Shown here piece by piece: positions 1 to 7,282 of a stretch of DNA of 13,797 nucleotides. The translations under genes and the position numbers were made by a program. This DNA comes from an uncultured Lachnospiraceae bacterium (GTDB lineage Bacteria; Bacillota_A; Clostridia; Lachnospirales; Lachnospiraceae): positions 1 to 13,797 of the forward strand of contig CACYDL010000014.1 in the NCBI GenBank assembly GCA_902773195.1, read 5' to 3'. The notes beneath the pieces are model-generated. The model saw nothing but the letters and a program-made list of their open reading frames with translations, made no database searches and was not told where the DNA came from. Within the stretch, counting starts at the first letter, position 1, and every line of letters begins with the position of its first letter.

Positions 1-170
1 CCGCCTCTCTGGTAACAGAAGAGGGTCAATGCAAGCCCCATCCGGAGCAAGGCTGAAACGGAGCGATACGGCGGCCCGCCGTGTTCCAGGTAAGCCGCTT
101 GATCCGCCCGGCGACGGGCGGGCTAGACAGATGACCGTACACGACAGAACCCGGCTTATCGTTCTGCCCC
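1..170 (+). ncRNA. rnpB: RNase P RNA (3' part, 5' end outside window)
   Basis: This is the catalytic RNA of ribonuclease P, which removes 5' leaders from pre-tRNAs. Seen in sequence: the conserved block GGTAACAG near 11-18, CCCCATCCGGAGCAAGG around 36-52, GGTAAGCCGCTTGA around 89-102, the AGACAGATGACCGT stretch around 125-138, and the hallmark ACAGAACCCGGCTTAT at 144-159 that forms the 3' strand of helix P4 and its flank. These are family-wide signatures of bacterial class A RNase P RNA. The 5' half lies outside the window. The 3' end is estimated at about 165-170, ahead of a T-rich stretch (174-240) that probably helps termination. I see no separate terminator hairpin. The neighbouring pyrBI operon is convergent. 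Confidence 0.95.
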
Positions 171-239
171 GCTTCTTTTTATTATCCGGATTTCTTTGAT
201 TTCTATCAGTTCTCTTTTCTTTTATTGCTTATATTTCTT

Positions 240-713
240 TTATTTCTTGAGAACGCCGTCCCACTTCTCCTCGCAGTATTTGCAGCGGTAGAGCTCTTTT
301 GTCTCGTCGGCCAGCACGAAGATCTGGTCCAGTCCCTGCTCGATCGACGTGATGCAGCGGGGATTTTTGCAGCTGATGACGTTGGTCACCTGCTGCGGGA
401 GGGACAGCCGCTTCTTCTCGATGATTTTGTTGTCCTTGATGACGTTGACCGTGATGTTGTGGTCGATAAAGCCGAGTACGTCGAGATCAAGGAAGTCGAT
501 GGGGCAGTCGACCTTGATGATGTCCTTCCGGCCCATCTTGCTGGAGGTGGCGTTCTTGATGATCGCGACCGTGCAGTCCAGCTTTCCGAGCTTGAGGTAG
601 CGGTAGATCGTCATGGCGTGTCCCGCCTGGATGTGGTCCAGCACGAAGCCCTCCCTGAGCGCCCCGATGCTGAGAACGTTGCCTTCTCTTTTAGATCCGC
701 TGTTCATTTCCAT
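240..713 (-). CDS. pyrI: Aspartate carbamoyltransferase regulatory chain PyrI
   Basis: PyrI is the regulatory subunit of aspartate transcarbamoylase. It binds CTP/ATP and bridges PyrB trimers, giving feedback control of pyrimidine synthesis. The protein is 157 aa, close to the 153 aa of the E. coli chain. The N-terminal allosteric domain has the LDHI motif (D26, equivalent to the nucleotide-contacting Asp19 of E. coli). The C-terminal zinc domain shows the four ligands C115-x4-C120 and C144-x2-C147. The start at 713 is chosen because GAGGTG lies 8 nt upstream and the ATG overlaps the pyrB stop (ATGA), the usual translational coupling; a second ATG at 707 is possible but further from the site. 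The gene ends close to rnpB, which runs the opposite way, and I see no intrinsic terminator for it. Confidence 0.96.
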   Translation of the reverse strand: MEMNSGSKREGNVLSIGALREGFVLDHIQAGHAMTIYRYLKLGKLDCTVAIIKNATSSKMGRKDIIKVDCPIDFLDLDVLGFIDHNITVNVIKDNKIIEKKRLSLPQQVTNVISCKNPRCITSIEQGLDQIFVLADETKELYRCKYCEEKWDGVLKK

Positions 714-1642
714 CAGTTCGTCACCTCGATTCCAAGAAGAGTAAGTATCAGGGCCATGCGGGCGTAGACGCCGTACTGCACCTGCCGGAAGTAGCACGCC
801 CTCGGATCCGAGTCCACTTCGACGGCGATCTCGTTGACACGGGGCAGGGGATGAAGAACGATCATGTCCTTCGGCGCCAGGGTCATCTTCTCCCGGTCAA
901 GGATGTAGAAGTCCTTCATGCGGACGTAATCCGCCTCGTTGAAGAAACGCTCTTTCTGGACGCGCGTCATGTAGAGGACGTCGAGCCCTTCCATCGTGGA
1001 GCGGTCCAGCTTTACGACCTCCTCGAAGGGGATATTCCTGGCCTTCAGGGCCTCCCGCACATAACTGGGGACCCGGAGCTCCTCGGGGGAGATGAGCGTG
1101 AATGTGATGTCGTCGTAACGGGAAAGCGAAGAGATGAGTGAGTGAACGGTGCGGCCGAACTTGAGATCGCCGCACAGGCCGATCTTCAGGTGATTGAGAC
1201 GGCCTTTGATGGAACGGATCGTCATGACGTCCGTCAGGGTCTGGGTCGGATGCTGATGTCCGCCGTCCCCCGCGTTGATGACGGGGATGCCCGAATAAAT
1301 GGAAGCCACCAGCGGGGCGCCCTCCTTCGGGTGCCTCATGGCGCAGATGTCGGCGTAGCATGAGATGATGCGGATCGTATCCGCGACGGATTCGCCCTTG
1401 GTGGCAGAGGAGGAGTCGCTGCTGTGAAAGCCCAGGACCTTGCCTCCGAGGTTCATCATGGCCGCTTCGAAACTCAGCCGCGTGCGGGTGCTTGGTTCAT
1501 AGAAAAGGGTGGCGATTCTCTTTCCTTCGCAGGCCCGGCTGTATTTGCCGGGGTTTTTCTCGATGTCGGATGCGAGGTCAAGAAGCTTTTCTGTCTCTTC
1601 CACGGAGAAGTCCAGGGGACTCATCAGGTGTCTCGGTGCCAT
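713..1642 (-). CDS. pyrB: Aspartate carbamoyltransferase catalytic chain PyrB
   Basis: PyrB joins carbamoyl phosphate and L-aspartate to form N-carbamoyl-L-aspartate, the committed step of de novo pyrimidine synthesis, in the cytosol. The protein is 309 aa, normal for the family (about 306-311). The carbamoyl-phosphate loop STRTR sits at residues 51-55 within [13 protein letters not shown], and the HPLPR motif is at residues 264-268. The start at 1642 is chosen because AGGAGG lies just upstream (about 1648-1653) and the protein then begins as homologues do; the open frame extends to 1726 but that part contains the leader. It forms an operon with pyrI through a 1-base overlap and is driven from the promoter at 1711-1739. 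The leader of about 60 nt shows no PyrR-type binding element that I recognise. Confidence 0.96.
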   Translation of the reverse strand: MAPRHLMSPLDFSVEETEKLLDLASDIEKNPGKYSRACEGKRIATLFYEPSTRTRLSFEAAMMNLGGKVLGFHSSDSSSATKGESVADTIRIISCYADICAMRHPKEGAPLVASIYSGIPVINAGDGGHQHPTQTLTDVMTIRSIKGRLNHLKIGLCGDLKFGRTVHSLISSLSRYDDITFTLISPEELRVPSYVREALKARNIPFEEVVKLDRSTMEGLDVLYMTRVQKERFFNEADYVRMKDFYILDREKMTLAPKDMIVLHPLPRVNEIAVEVDSDPRACYFRQVQYGVYARMALILTLLGIEVTN

Positions 1643-1710
1643 TGTACCTCCTTCGTCTTCAGACCGCTGCGGGTCAAAAACCGGACGCGGCAATTGTCTT
1701 CGTCTATGAG

Positions 1711-1739
1711 ATAATAATATAATCATGTGGCGAAATCAA
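1711..1739 (-). promoter_or_regulatory. Sigma-A type promoter of pyrBI
   Basis: On the minus strand, TTGATT (plus-strand 1734-1739) and TATTAT (1711-1716) are separated by exactly 17 nt. The predicted start of transcription is near 1704, leaving a leader of about 60 nt before pyrB. An overlapping alternative -10 (TATATT) lies a few bases upstream. Confidence 0.7.
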
Positions 1740-1748
1740 GCCGGATTC

Positions 1749-1757
1749 TGCTAAAAT
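1749..1757 (+). promoter_or_regulatory. Possible extended -10 promoter, plus strand
   Basis: TGC-TAAAAT matches an extended -10 element (TGn plus -10), with the -10 hexamer at 1752-1757. No convincing -35 sits 17 nt upstream. If used, it would give a leader of about 120 nt, mostly GC-rich and structured, before the chorismate mutase gene. Confidence 0.3.
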
Positions 1758-1772
1758 GAGAACACGGCGCGA

Positions 1773-1798
1773 GGGGCGGGGAGGGTCCCTCCGGCCCC
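1773..1798 (+). other. GC-rich stem-loop in the leader region
   Basis: The arms GGGGC (1773-1777) and GCCCC (1794-1798) enclose a second perfect stem, GGAGG-GTC-CCTCC (1780-1792). A weaker stem follows, with GGCGCGG (1816-1822) pairing with CCGCGCC (1833-1839). Neither is followed by a T-run, so these are not ordinary terminators. They would lie in the 5' leader only if transcription starts near 1764. Confidence 0.4.
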
Positions 1799-1854
1799 GG
1801 AAACGGGGAACGGCGGGCGCGGTTCCGCCGGCCCGCGCCGGAAGCCGATATTGT

Positions 1855-1883
1855 TTTACAACAGAGGAGAAAGAACTTATAAT
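1855..1883 (+). promoter_or_regulatory. Near-consensus promoter abutting the chorismate mutase ATG
   Basis: TTTACA (1855-1860), a 17-nt spacer, and a perfect TATAAT (1878-1883). The ATG at 1884 follows the -10 box directly, so transcription from here would begin near 1889-1891, inside the apparent start of the gene. Either the real start codon is further downstream (ATG 1899) or the match is fortuitous and a more distal promoter is used. Confidence 0.5.
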
Positions 1884-2177
1884 ATGTCTGAGAAGGATAT
1901 GACGGGCCTGCGCGCCGAGATCGACCGCATCGACGCGGAGATCCAGAGGCTTTTTGAGGAGAGAATGGACGTCTCCGCCGCCATCGGAGCATACAAGGCG
2001 GCAAGGGGCATCCCCGTCTATGACGGGGAGCGGGAGAAACAGAAAATCGGGGAACTCAGGAGACGCGCCTCCGGGGACTTCAGGGCGGACGGGATCGAAC
2101 GCCTGTACAGGACGATTTTTGAAATCAGCCGCGACTGCCAGAACGGTACCGCGGCAAAGAGCGGAGGAACAGACTGA
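1884..2177 (+). CDS. Chorismate mutase, monofunctional AroQ type
   Basis: Converts chorismate to prephenate, the branch point to phenylalanine and tyrosine. The product is 97 aa, the usual size of a stand-alone all-helical AroQ domain. Residues lining the active site of the E. coli P-protein domain are in place in order: R10, R27, K38, R50 and E51, within LRAEIDRID, EER, AYKAARG and GERE. No prephenate dehydratase or dehydrogenase domain is attached. The start is uncertain: ATG 1884 has a GA-rich ribosome site (AGAGGAG, 1863-1869) 14 nt away, which is long, while ATG 1899 has AAGGA too close but would suit transcription from the promoter at 1855-1883. All catalytic residues lie after either start. 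It heads the run leading into the Ppx-like gene 1 nt downstream, an unusual partner for an aromatic amino acid enzyme. Confidence 0.88.
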   Translation: MSEKDMTGLRAEIDRIDAEIQRLFEERMDVSAAIGAYKAARGIPVYDGEREKQKIGELRRRASGDFRADGIERLYRTIFEISRDCQNGTAAKSGGTD

Positions 2178-2178
2178 C

Positions 2179-3723
2179 ATGGCCGGAAATGTCACCACAT
2201 TTGCCGCGATCGACATCGGCTCCTACAACGTGTCGATCGAAATATTCGAGCTGACCAGGAAGAACGGACTCCGGTCCCTCACCCGCGTCAGGCAGGGGCT
2301 CGAGCTGGGGCGGGACACCTTTGCCCTGAAGAAGATCACGATGGAGCGTCTTGAGGAGCTTACCAGGATCCTCCAGGACTATCAGCGGATCATGAAGGAG
2401 TACGGCGTCACCGGCTACAGGGCCTGCGCCAAATCCGCCTTCAGGGAGGCGGACAACCGCTACCTGGCCGTCGACCACATCCGCCGGGCCACCGGGATCG
2501 AGATCGACGTCCTGTCCAATTCGGAGCAGCGGTTCCTGGGATACAAGTCCATCGCCTCCCGGGGCGAGGAGTTCCTGAAGTACATCGAAAAGGGCACCGC
2601 CATCGTCGACGTGGGAGGGGGCAGCATCCAGATCTCTCTCTTCGACAAGGACGCCCTGGTGACGACCCAGAACATTCTTCTGGGCTCCCTCCGGGTGAGG
2701 GAGCGCCTGTCGTCCTTCGACCATGAGACCGTCCATTACGACCGTCTCGTGGACCAGCTGATCCACAGGGACATCTCCAATTTCAAGAAGATGTACCTCA
2801 AAAACAGGAAGATTGAGAACATCATCCTCGTGGGCGATTATTTCACCAATCTGATCTTCCAGAACCGCAGCGACCAGAACATGACGGAGAGCCGGGACAC
2901 GTTCATGAAGTGGTACGACCACGTAGTGAGCAGCGCCCCGCGCGACGTCGCCGAGGAGCTGGGCATCTCGTCCGAGATGTCCTCCGTGCTCATCCCGATG
3001 GCCGTTCTCTACAGGAAGCTGATCGACGTGCTGCAGGTGGAGACCATCTGGCTCCCCGGCATCCAGCTCACGGACGGCATCGCCTACGACTACGCGGAGA
3101 AAAAGAAGATCATCAGGCCGACCCACGACTTCGACCGGGATATCCTGATGGCGGCGAAGAACATGGCGAGAAGATACGCGGGAAACAAGGCGCACAACGA
3201 GTCCCTCGTGAAAGCCGCCGACACAATCTTCCAGACCGTAAAGAAGTACGCGGGACTGGACGCGAGGGCGTCTCTCCTTCTCAAGGTCGCGTGCTTCCTG
3301 CACGACTGCGGCAAATACGTCAGCCTGGTCCACGTCGCCGAGTGCTCCTACTATATCATCATGTCGACGGAGATCATCGGCATCTCCGAGAGGGAGAGGC
3401 GGCTGATCGCGAACATCGTGCGGTACAACACTCACGAGTTCTCGAGCTATCAGGACGTCAGAAAGAGCGAGTATCTCACCCAGGAGGATTATCTGCTCGT
3501 GGCCCAGCTGGCCGCGATCCTGAGGCTGGCCAACTCCCTCGACCAGAGCCACATGCAGAAGGTCGGGGAGATGACGGCGGTGAGGAAGGACAGGGAACTT
3601 GTGATCACGGTCAGCACCGATGAGGACTACACGCTGGAGAGAGGCATTTTCAGGGAAAACGTCGATTTCTTCGAGGAGATCTTCAACATCAGACCGGTTC
3701 TCAGAATGAAGGGCGGAAGGTAA
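2179..3723 (+). CDS. ppx: Ppx/GppA family phosphatase with C-terminal HD domain (exopolyphosphatase-like)
   Basis: A 514-aa member of the Ppx/GppA family, whose known members shorten polyphosphate or convert pppGpp to ppGpp. The N-terminal ASKHA ATPase-like fold begins with AAIDIGSYNVS (residues 9-19); a second phosphate loop is VDVGGGSIQIS (143-153); E116 in the SNSEQRF segment matches the catalytic glutamate of E. coli Ppx. The C-terminal half is an HD domain with H339, the H375-D376 pair in FLHDCGKY, and H385. Odd: the family usually has GSNS and DxGGGSxE, but this protein has GSYN and GGGSIQ (Q151 in place of Glu), so activity may be altered. The start at 2179 follows GGAGG at 2163-2167. 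It lies 1 nt after chorismate mutase and 4 nt before ppk. Family placement is secure; exopolyphosphatase activity is not. Confidence 0.88.
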   Translation: MAGNVTTFAAIDIGSYNVSIEIFELTRKNGLRSLTRVRQGLELGRDTFALKKITMERLEELTRILQDYQRIMKEYGVTGYRACAKSAFREADNRYLAVDHIRRATGIEIDVLSNSEQRFLGYKSIASRGEEFLKYIEKGTAIVDVGGGSIQISLFDKDALVTTQNILLGSLRVRERLSSFDHETVHYDRLVDQLIHRDISNFKKMYLKNRKIENIILVGDYFTNLIFQNRSDQNMTESRDTFMKWYDHVVSSAPRDVAEELGISSEMSSVLIPMAVLYRKLIDVLQVETIWLPGIQLTDGIAYDYAEKKKIIRPTHDFDRDILMAAKNMARRYAGNKAHNESLVKAADTIFQTVKKYAGLDARASLLLKVACFLHDCGKYVSLVHVAECSYYIIMSTEIIGISERERRLIANIVRYNTHEFSSYQDVRKSEYLTQEDYLLVAQLAAILRLANSLDQSHMQKVGEMTAVRKDRELVITVSTDEDYTLERGIFRENVDFFEEIFNIRPVLRMKGGR

Positions 3724-3727
3724 TAAG

Positions 3728-5965
3728 ATGGCAGGCAAAAACAGAGAAAAAAACATTCAGGAGACCGCGGAGCCCCTGCAGGCTCCCGCGCCGGATTTCG
3801 GAGCCTATGAGAACTTCTGCAACCGCGAGCAGTCCTGGCTGCTGTTCAACAGCCGCTGCCTCAGCGAAGCGAGGGACACGAAAATCGTGCCGCTCTTCGA
3901 GAGACTGAAATTTCTGTCGATCACCCAGTCGAATCTCGACGAATTCTTCATGGTCCGGATCGCCTCCCTCAAGGATCAGCTGCACGCGGGCTACCAGGGC
4001 GTCGACATCGCCGGGCTGACGCCTGCCATGCAGCTGGAGGCGCTCTCCGCGCAGGTTCACGAATTCGTCGGTCTCCAGTACAGCACGTTCAACAGATCTC
4101 TCCTTCCGGCGCTGGAGAAGGCGGGACTGGTCGTCATCACCGATTACCGGGAGCTGACGGAGGATCAGAGCCGGTTCCTCGACCGGTACTTCGAGGAGGA
4201 GATCTATCCGGTCCTGACCCCGATGGCGATGGATTCCTCGAGGCCGTTCCCCCTGGTCAGGAACAAATCCCTGAATATCGGCGCCCTGATCTCCGACAAG
4301 AGCGGTGGGGGACTCGGGAAGAAAGGGAAGAAAAAGAAGGGGAAGGAGACGCTTGAATTCGCCACCGTGCAGGTCCCCTCGGTCCTTCCCAGGATCATCG
4401 AGATACCCGACGGGGAGGAGACGGTCACGACCGTCATCCTTCTGGAGGAAGTGATCAAAAAGTACATCGGGGTGCTCTTCCAGCACTACGACGTCGTCTG
4501 CTGCGCGGCGTACCGCGTCATGAGGAACGCCGATCTCACCATCGACGAGGACGAGGCGGAGGACCTGCTGATCGAGATCCAGAAGCAGATCAAGAAGCGC
4601 CAGTGGGGCGAGGTGATCCGGCTCGAGGTCGAGGAGGACATCGACAAGAGGCTCCTGAGCATTCTGGTCAAGGAATTCGGCATCGCCGACGAGGATCTCT
4701 ACTCCATCGCCGGGCCGCTGGATCTCACCTTCTGCATGAAGCTCTACGGCCTCGAGGGGTTCGATAAGTACAAGGAGGCGCCCTACACGCCGGCGCCGGT
4801 CAGGGAATTCGCGGAGGCCGACGGCGTGTTCGACGCGATCCGCCGGCAGGACATTCTGGTCCATCATCCCTACATGACCTTCGACCCGGTGGTGAATTTC
4901 GTGCAGAGCGCGGCGAAGGACCCGGACGTTCTCGCCATCAAGCAGACTCTCTACCGCGTGAGCGGCCACTCCCCGATCATCGCCGCCCTGGCCCAGGCCG
5001 CCGACAACGGCAAGCAGGTCACCGTGCTGGTGGAGCTGAAGGCGAGATTCGACGAGGAACACAACATCGCCTGGGCGAAGATGCTTGAAAAAGCCGGCGT
5101 ACACGTCATCTACGGCCTTCTGGGCCTCAAGGTGCACAGCAAGATCACGATGGTCATCCGCCGCGAGGAGGACGGAATCCGCCGCTACGTCCATCTGGGG
5201 ACCGGCAACTACAACGATTCCACGGCCAGGCTCTACACGGACCTGGGACTCTTTACCTGCGACGAGGCCATCGGACAGGACGCGACCGCCGTATTCAACA
5301 TGCTTTCCGGCTACTCGGAGCCCGAGAGATGGTACAAGCTCATGGTGGCGCCCATCTGGCTCAAGAATGACTTCCTCAAGCTCATCCGCCGGGAGGCCGA
5401 GAACGCCGCCGCCGGCCGTCCGGCCTTCATCCGGGCGAAGATGAACTCCATCTGCGATCCGGTGATCATCCGGGCGCTCTACGAGGCCTCCGCGGCGGGC
5501 GTACAGATCGACCTCCTCGTGAGGGGCATCTGCTGCCTGAGAACGGGAATCCCGGGCGTATCGGAGAATATCCGCGTGCGCTCCATCGTCGGAAATTTCC
5601 TGGAGCACTCCCGGATCTTCTGGTTCCACAACAACGGGGAGGACGAGGTCTTCATGGGCTCCGCCGACTGGATGCCCAGAAATCTGGACCGCCGCGTGGA
5701 GATCGTGTTCCCCGTGGAGAGCGACGCCCTCAGGGCGGAGGTGTGCCACATTCTCACGACGGAATTCGAGGACAACGTGAAGGCGCATATCCTTCAGCCG
5801 GACGGAAGCTATGAGAAGATCGACAAGAGGGGAAAGACCCTCGTGAATTCCCAGGCGCAGTTCTGCGCCGAAGCGTGGAAGAAGGTTCCGAAAAAACCGA
5901 ATCCCGTGGAGGAAAGGCGCTTTACTCCCGCCCAGCCTCTGACGGAAGAACAGGGGAGAGGGTAA
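3728..5965 (+). CDS. ppk: Polyphosphate kinase 1
   Basis: Reversibly transfers the ATP gamma-phosphate to growing inorganic polyphosphate through a phospho-histidine. The protein is 745 aa, slightly longer than the 688 aa of E. coli Ppk. Seen in order: the N-terminal NREQSWLLFNSR and SNLDEFFMVR motifs, KQTLYR and KARFDEEHN with the conserved arginines, the catalytic His in KVHSKI (H470, equivalent to E. coli H435), the GTGNYND motif, and the second conserved His in FLEHSRIFWF (H627, equivalent to H592). All key residues are intact. A lysine/glycine-rich insert lies around residues 191-208. The C-terminal tail is charged and proline-containing. The start at 3728 has GGAAGG upstream, inside the end of the Ppx-like gene. 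The pairing with a Ppx/GppA protein is typical of polyphosphate loci. Confidence 0.97.
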   Translation: MAGKNREKNIQETAEPLQAPAPDFGAYENFCNREQSWLLFNSRCLSEARDTKIVPLFERLKFLSITQSNLDEFFMVRIASLKDQLHAGYQGVDIAGLTPAMQLEALSAQVHEFVGLQYSTFNRSLLPALEKAGLVVITDYRELTEDQSRFLDRYFEEEIYPVLTPMAMDSSRPFPLVRNKSLNIGALISDKSGGGLGKKGKKKKGKETLEFATVQVPSVLPRIIEIPDGEETVTTVILLEEVIKKYIGVLFQHYDVVCCAAYRVMRNADLTIDEDEAEDLLIEIQKQIKKRQWGEVIRLEVEEDIDKRLLSILVKEFGIADEDLYSIAGPLDLTFCMKLYGLEGFDKYKEAPYTPAPVREFAEADGVFDAIRRQDILVHHPYMTFDPVVNFVQSAAKDPDVLAIKQTLYRVSGHSPIIAALAQAADNGKQVTVLVELKARFDEEHNIAWAKMLEKAGVHVIYGLLGLKVHSKITMVIRREEDGIRRYVHLGTGNYNDSTARLYTDLGLFTCDEAIGQDATAVFNMLSGYSEPERWYKLMVAPIWLKNDFLKLIRREAENAAAGRPAFIRAKMNSICDPVIIRALYEASAAGVQIDLLVRGICCLRTGIPGVSENIRVRSIVGNFLEHSRIFWFHNNGEDEVFMGSADWMPRNLDRRVEIVFPVESDALRAEVCHILTTEFEDNVKAHILQPDGSYEKIDKRGKTLVNSQAQFCAEAWKKVPKKPNPVEERRFTPAQPLTEEQGRG

Positions 5966-5969
5966 GAGA

Positions 5970-7268
5970 ATGGCACAGGATTATACGGCCGGGGACGGAA
6001 CCGGTTTCGTGCTCCACGGAGCGGTGGTTTACAGCCGGGACACCGGGACCCTGAATGCGTACGACGACGCGTACGTGGTCTGCGTCGACGGGCTCTGCCG
6101 GGGCGTCTTTGAATCGCTGCCTCCCGCGTACGCGAACCTCCCGGTGGAGGACTTCTGGGACAAGCTCATCATTCCCGGGCTTTCGGATCTTCATGTCCAC
6201 GCGCCCCAGTACCAGTACCGCGGACTCGGGATGGACATGGAGCTCCTTCAGTGGCTCGACAAGATGGCCTTCCCCGAGGAGAAGAAATACGGACGCCGGC
6301 AGTACGCCGAGAGGGCCTACGATCTCTTCGTGGAGGACCTCTATGTGGGCCCCACGACCCGGGCCTCGATCTTTGCCACGAGGCACGTCGGGGCGACCAT
6401 GATCCTGATGGACATGCTGGAGGAGACGGGGCTGGTCACCTGCGTGGGCAAGGTCAATATGGACCGCAGCGTCCCGGACTATTACGTCGAGACGACGGAG
6501 AAATCCCTGGAAAGCACCGCGAACTGGCTGGACCGGGTCTCGGAGCGCCATTACGAAAACACCTTGCCGATCCTGACGCCGCGGTTCACTGTCTCCTGCA
6601 CCCGGGAGCTTCTGGACGGGCTGGGGAAGCTGGCCCGGGAGAGGAAGCTGCCGGTCCAGTCCCATCTCTCCGAGAATCTCGACGAGATCATGATGGTGGG
6701 CGTGCTGGAGCCGGACGTCTCCTTCTACGGGGAGACCTATGACAGGAGCGGCCTCTTCGGGACTTCGGGTCCTGCGGTCATGGCCCACTGCGTGTGGTCC
6801 TCGCCCGAGGAGGTGGAGCTGATGAAGCGGAACGGCGTCTTCATCGCCCATTGCCCGGACTCGAACATGAACGTGATGTCGGGCGCCGCCCCGGTGAGGA
6901 GCTATCTGGACGCGGGCATGAGAATCGGACTGGGAAGCGACGTCGCGGGCGGCGCCAGCACATCCCTTTTCCGCGCCATGCGGGACGCGGTGATCACCTC
7001 GAAGATGCGCTGGAGACTCTGTGACCAGACGCTCAAACCGCTCACCTTCCCCGAGGTCTTCTACATGGCCACGAAGGGCGGAGGCGCGTTCTTCGGCAAG
7101 GTCGGAAGCTTTGAGGAGGGCTATGAGTTTGACGCGGTCGTCATCGACGACAGCACGATCCCGACGATGCGGCACCTGACGGCCGCCGAGAGGGCGGAGC
7201 GCCTGGCCTATCTGGCGGACGACCGCCATGTGGTGGGAAAGTATGTGCGGGGCAGAAAGCTCTACTGA
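5970..7268 (+). CDS. guaD: Guanine deaminase
   Basis: A 432-aa amidohydrolase that hydrolyses guanine to xanthine and ammonia. Metal ligands of the fold are visible: H75 and H77 (DLHVHAPQ), H232 (QSHLSEN), H273 (MAHCVWS) and D324 (GSDVAGG). Features that favour guanine deaminase over other amidohydrolases are RASIFATRH, GKVNMDR followed by PDYY, PRFTVSCT, the AHCPDSN segment, and the FRAMRDAV...SKMRWR stretch. The ATG at 5970 follows a GGGGAGAGGG run that ends ppk, 4 nt after its stop. Lying downstream of ppk and just upstream of a nucleoside importer, it fits purine salvage: guanine from imported guanosine could go to xanthine for degradation or reuse. No purine riboswitch is seen ahead of it. 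Substrate assignment is by motif recognition. Confidence 0.93.
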   Translation: MAQDYTAGDGTGFVLHGAVVYSRDTGTLNAYDDAYVVCVDGLCRGVFESLPPAYANLPVEDFWDKLIIPGLSDLHVHAPQYQYRGLGMDMELLQWLDKMAFPEEKKYGRRQYAERAYDLFVEDLYVGPTTRASIFATRHVGATMILMDMLEETGLVTCVGKVNMDRSVPDYYVETTEKSLESTANWLDRVSERHYENTLPILTPRFTVSCTRELLDGLGKLARERKLPVQSHLSENLDEIMMVGVLEPDVSFYGETYDRSGLFGTSGPAVMAHCVWSSPEEVELMKRNGVFIAHCPDSNMNVMSGAAPVRSYLDAGMRIGLGSDVAGGASTSLFRAMRDAVITSKMRWRLCDQTLKPLTFPEVFYMATKGGGAFFGKVGSFEEGYEFDAVVIDDSTIPTMRHLTAAERAERLAYLADDRHVVGKYVRGRKLY

Positions 7269-7282
7269 ATGAGGAAGCGGAC

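Noticed and set aside
1643..1704. PyrR-binding attenuator in the pyrBI leader
   Set aside because: The leader is short and I see neither the PyrR-type loop consensus nor a terminator/antiterminator pair.
2125..3756. 543-codon minus-strand frame opposite the Ppx-like gene
   Set aside because: Same reasoning: the plus-strand gene has clear motifs and a ribosome site.
3701..5788. 695-codon open frame on the minus strand opposite ppk
   Set aside because: It mirrors a convincing ppk with intact motifs. Long antisense frames are expected in GC-rich coding DNA; no ribosome site or recognisable domain, and the composition is His/Asp/Val-rich as in typical shadow frames.
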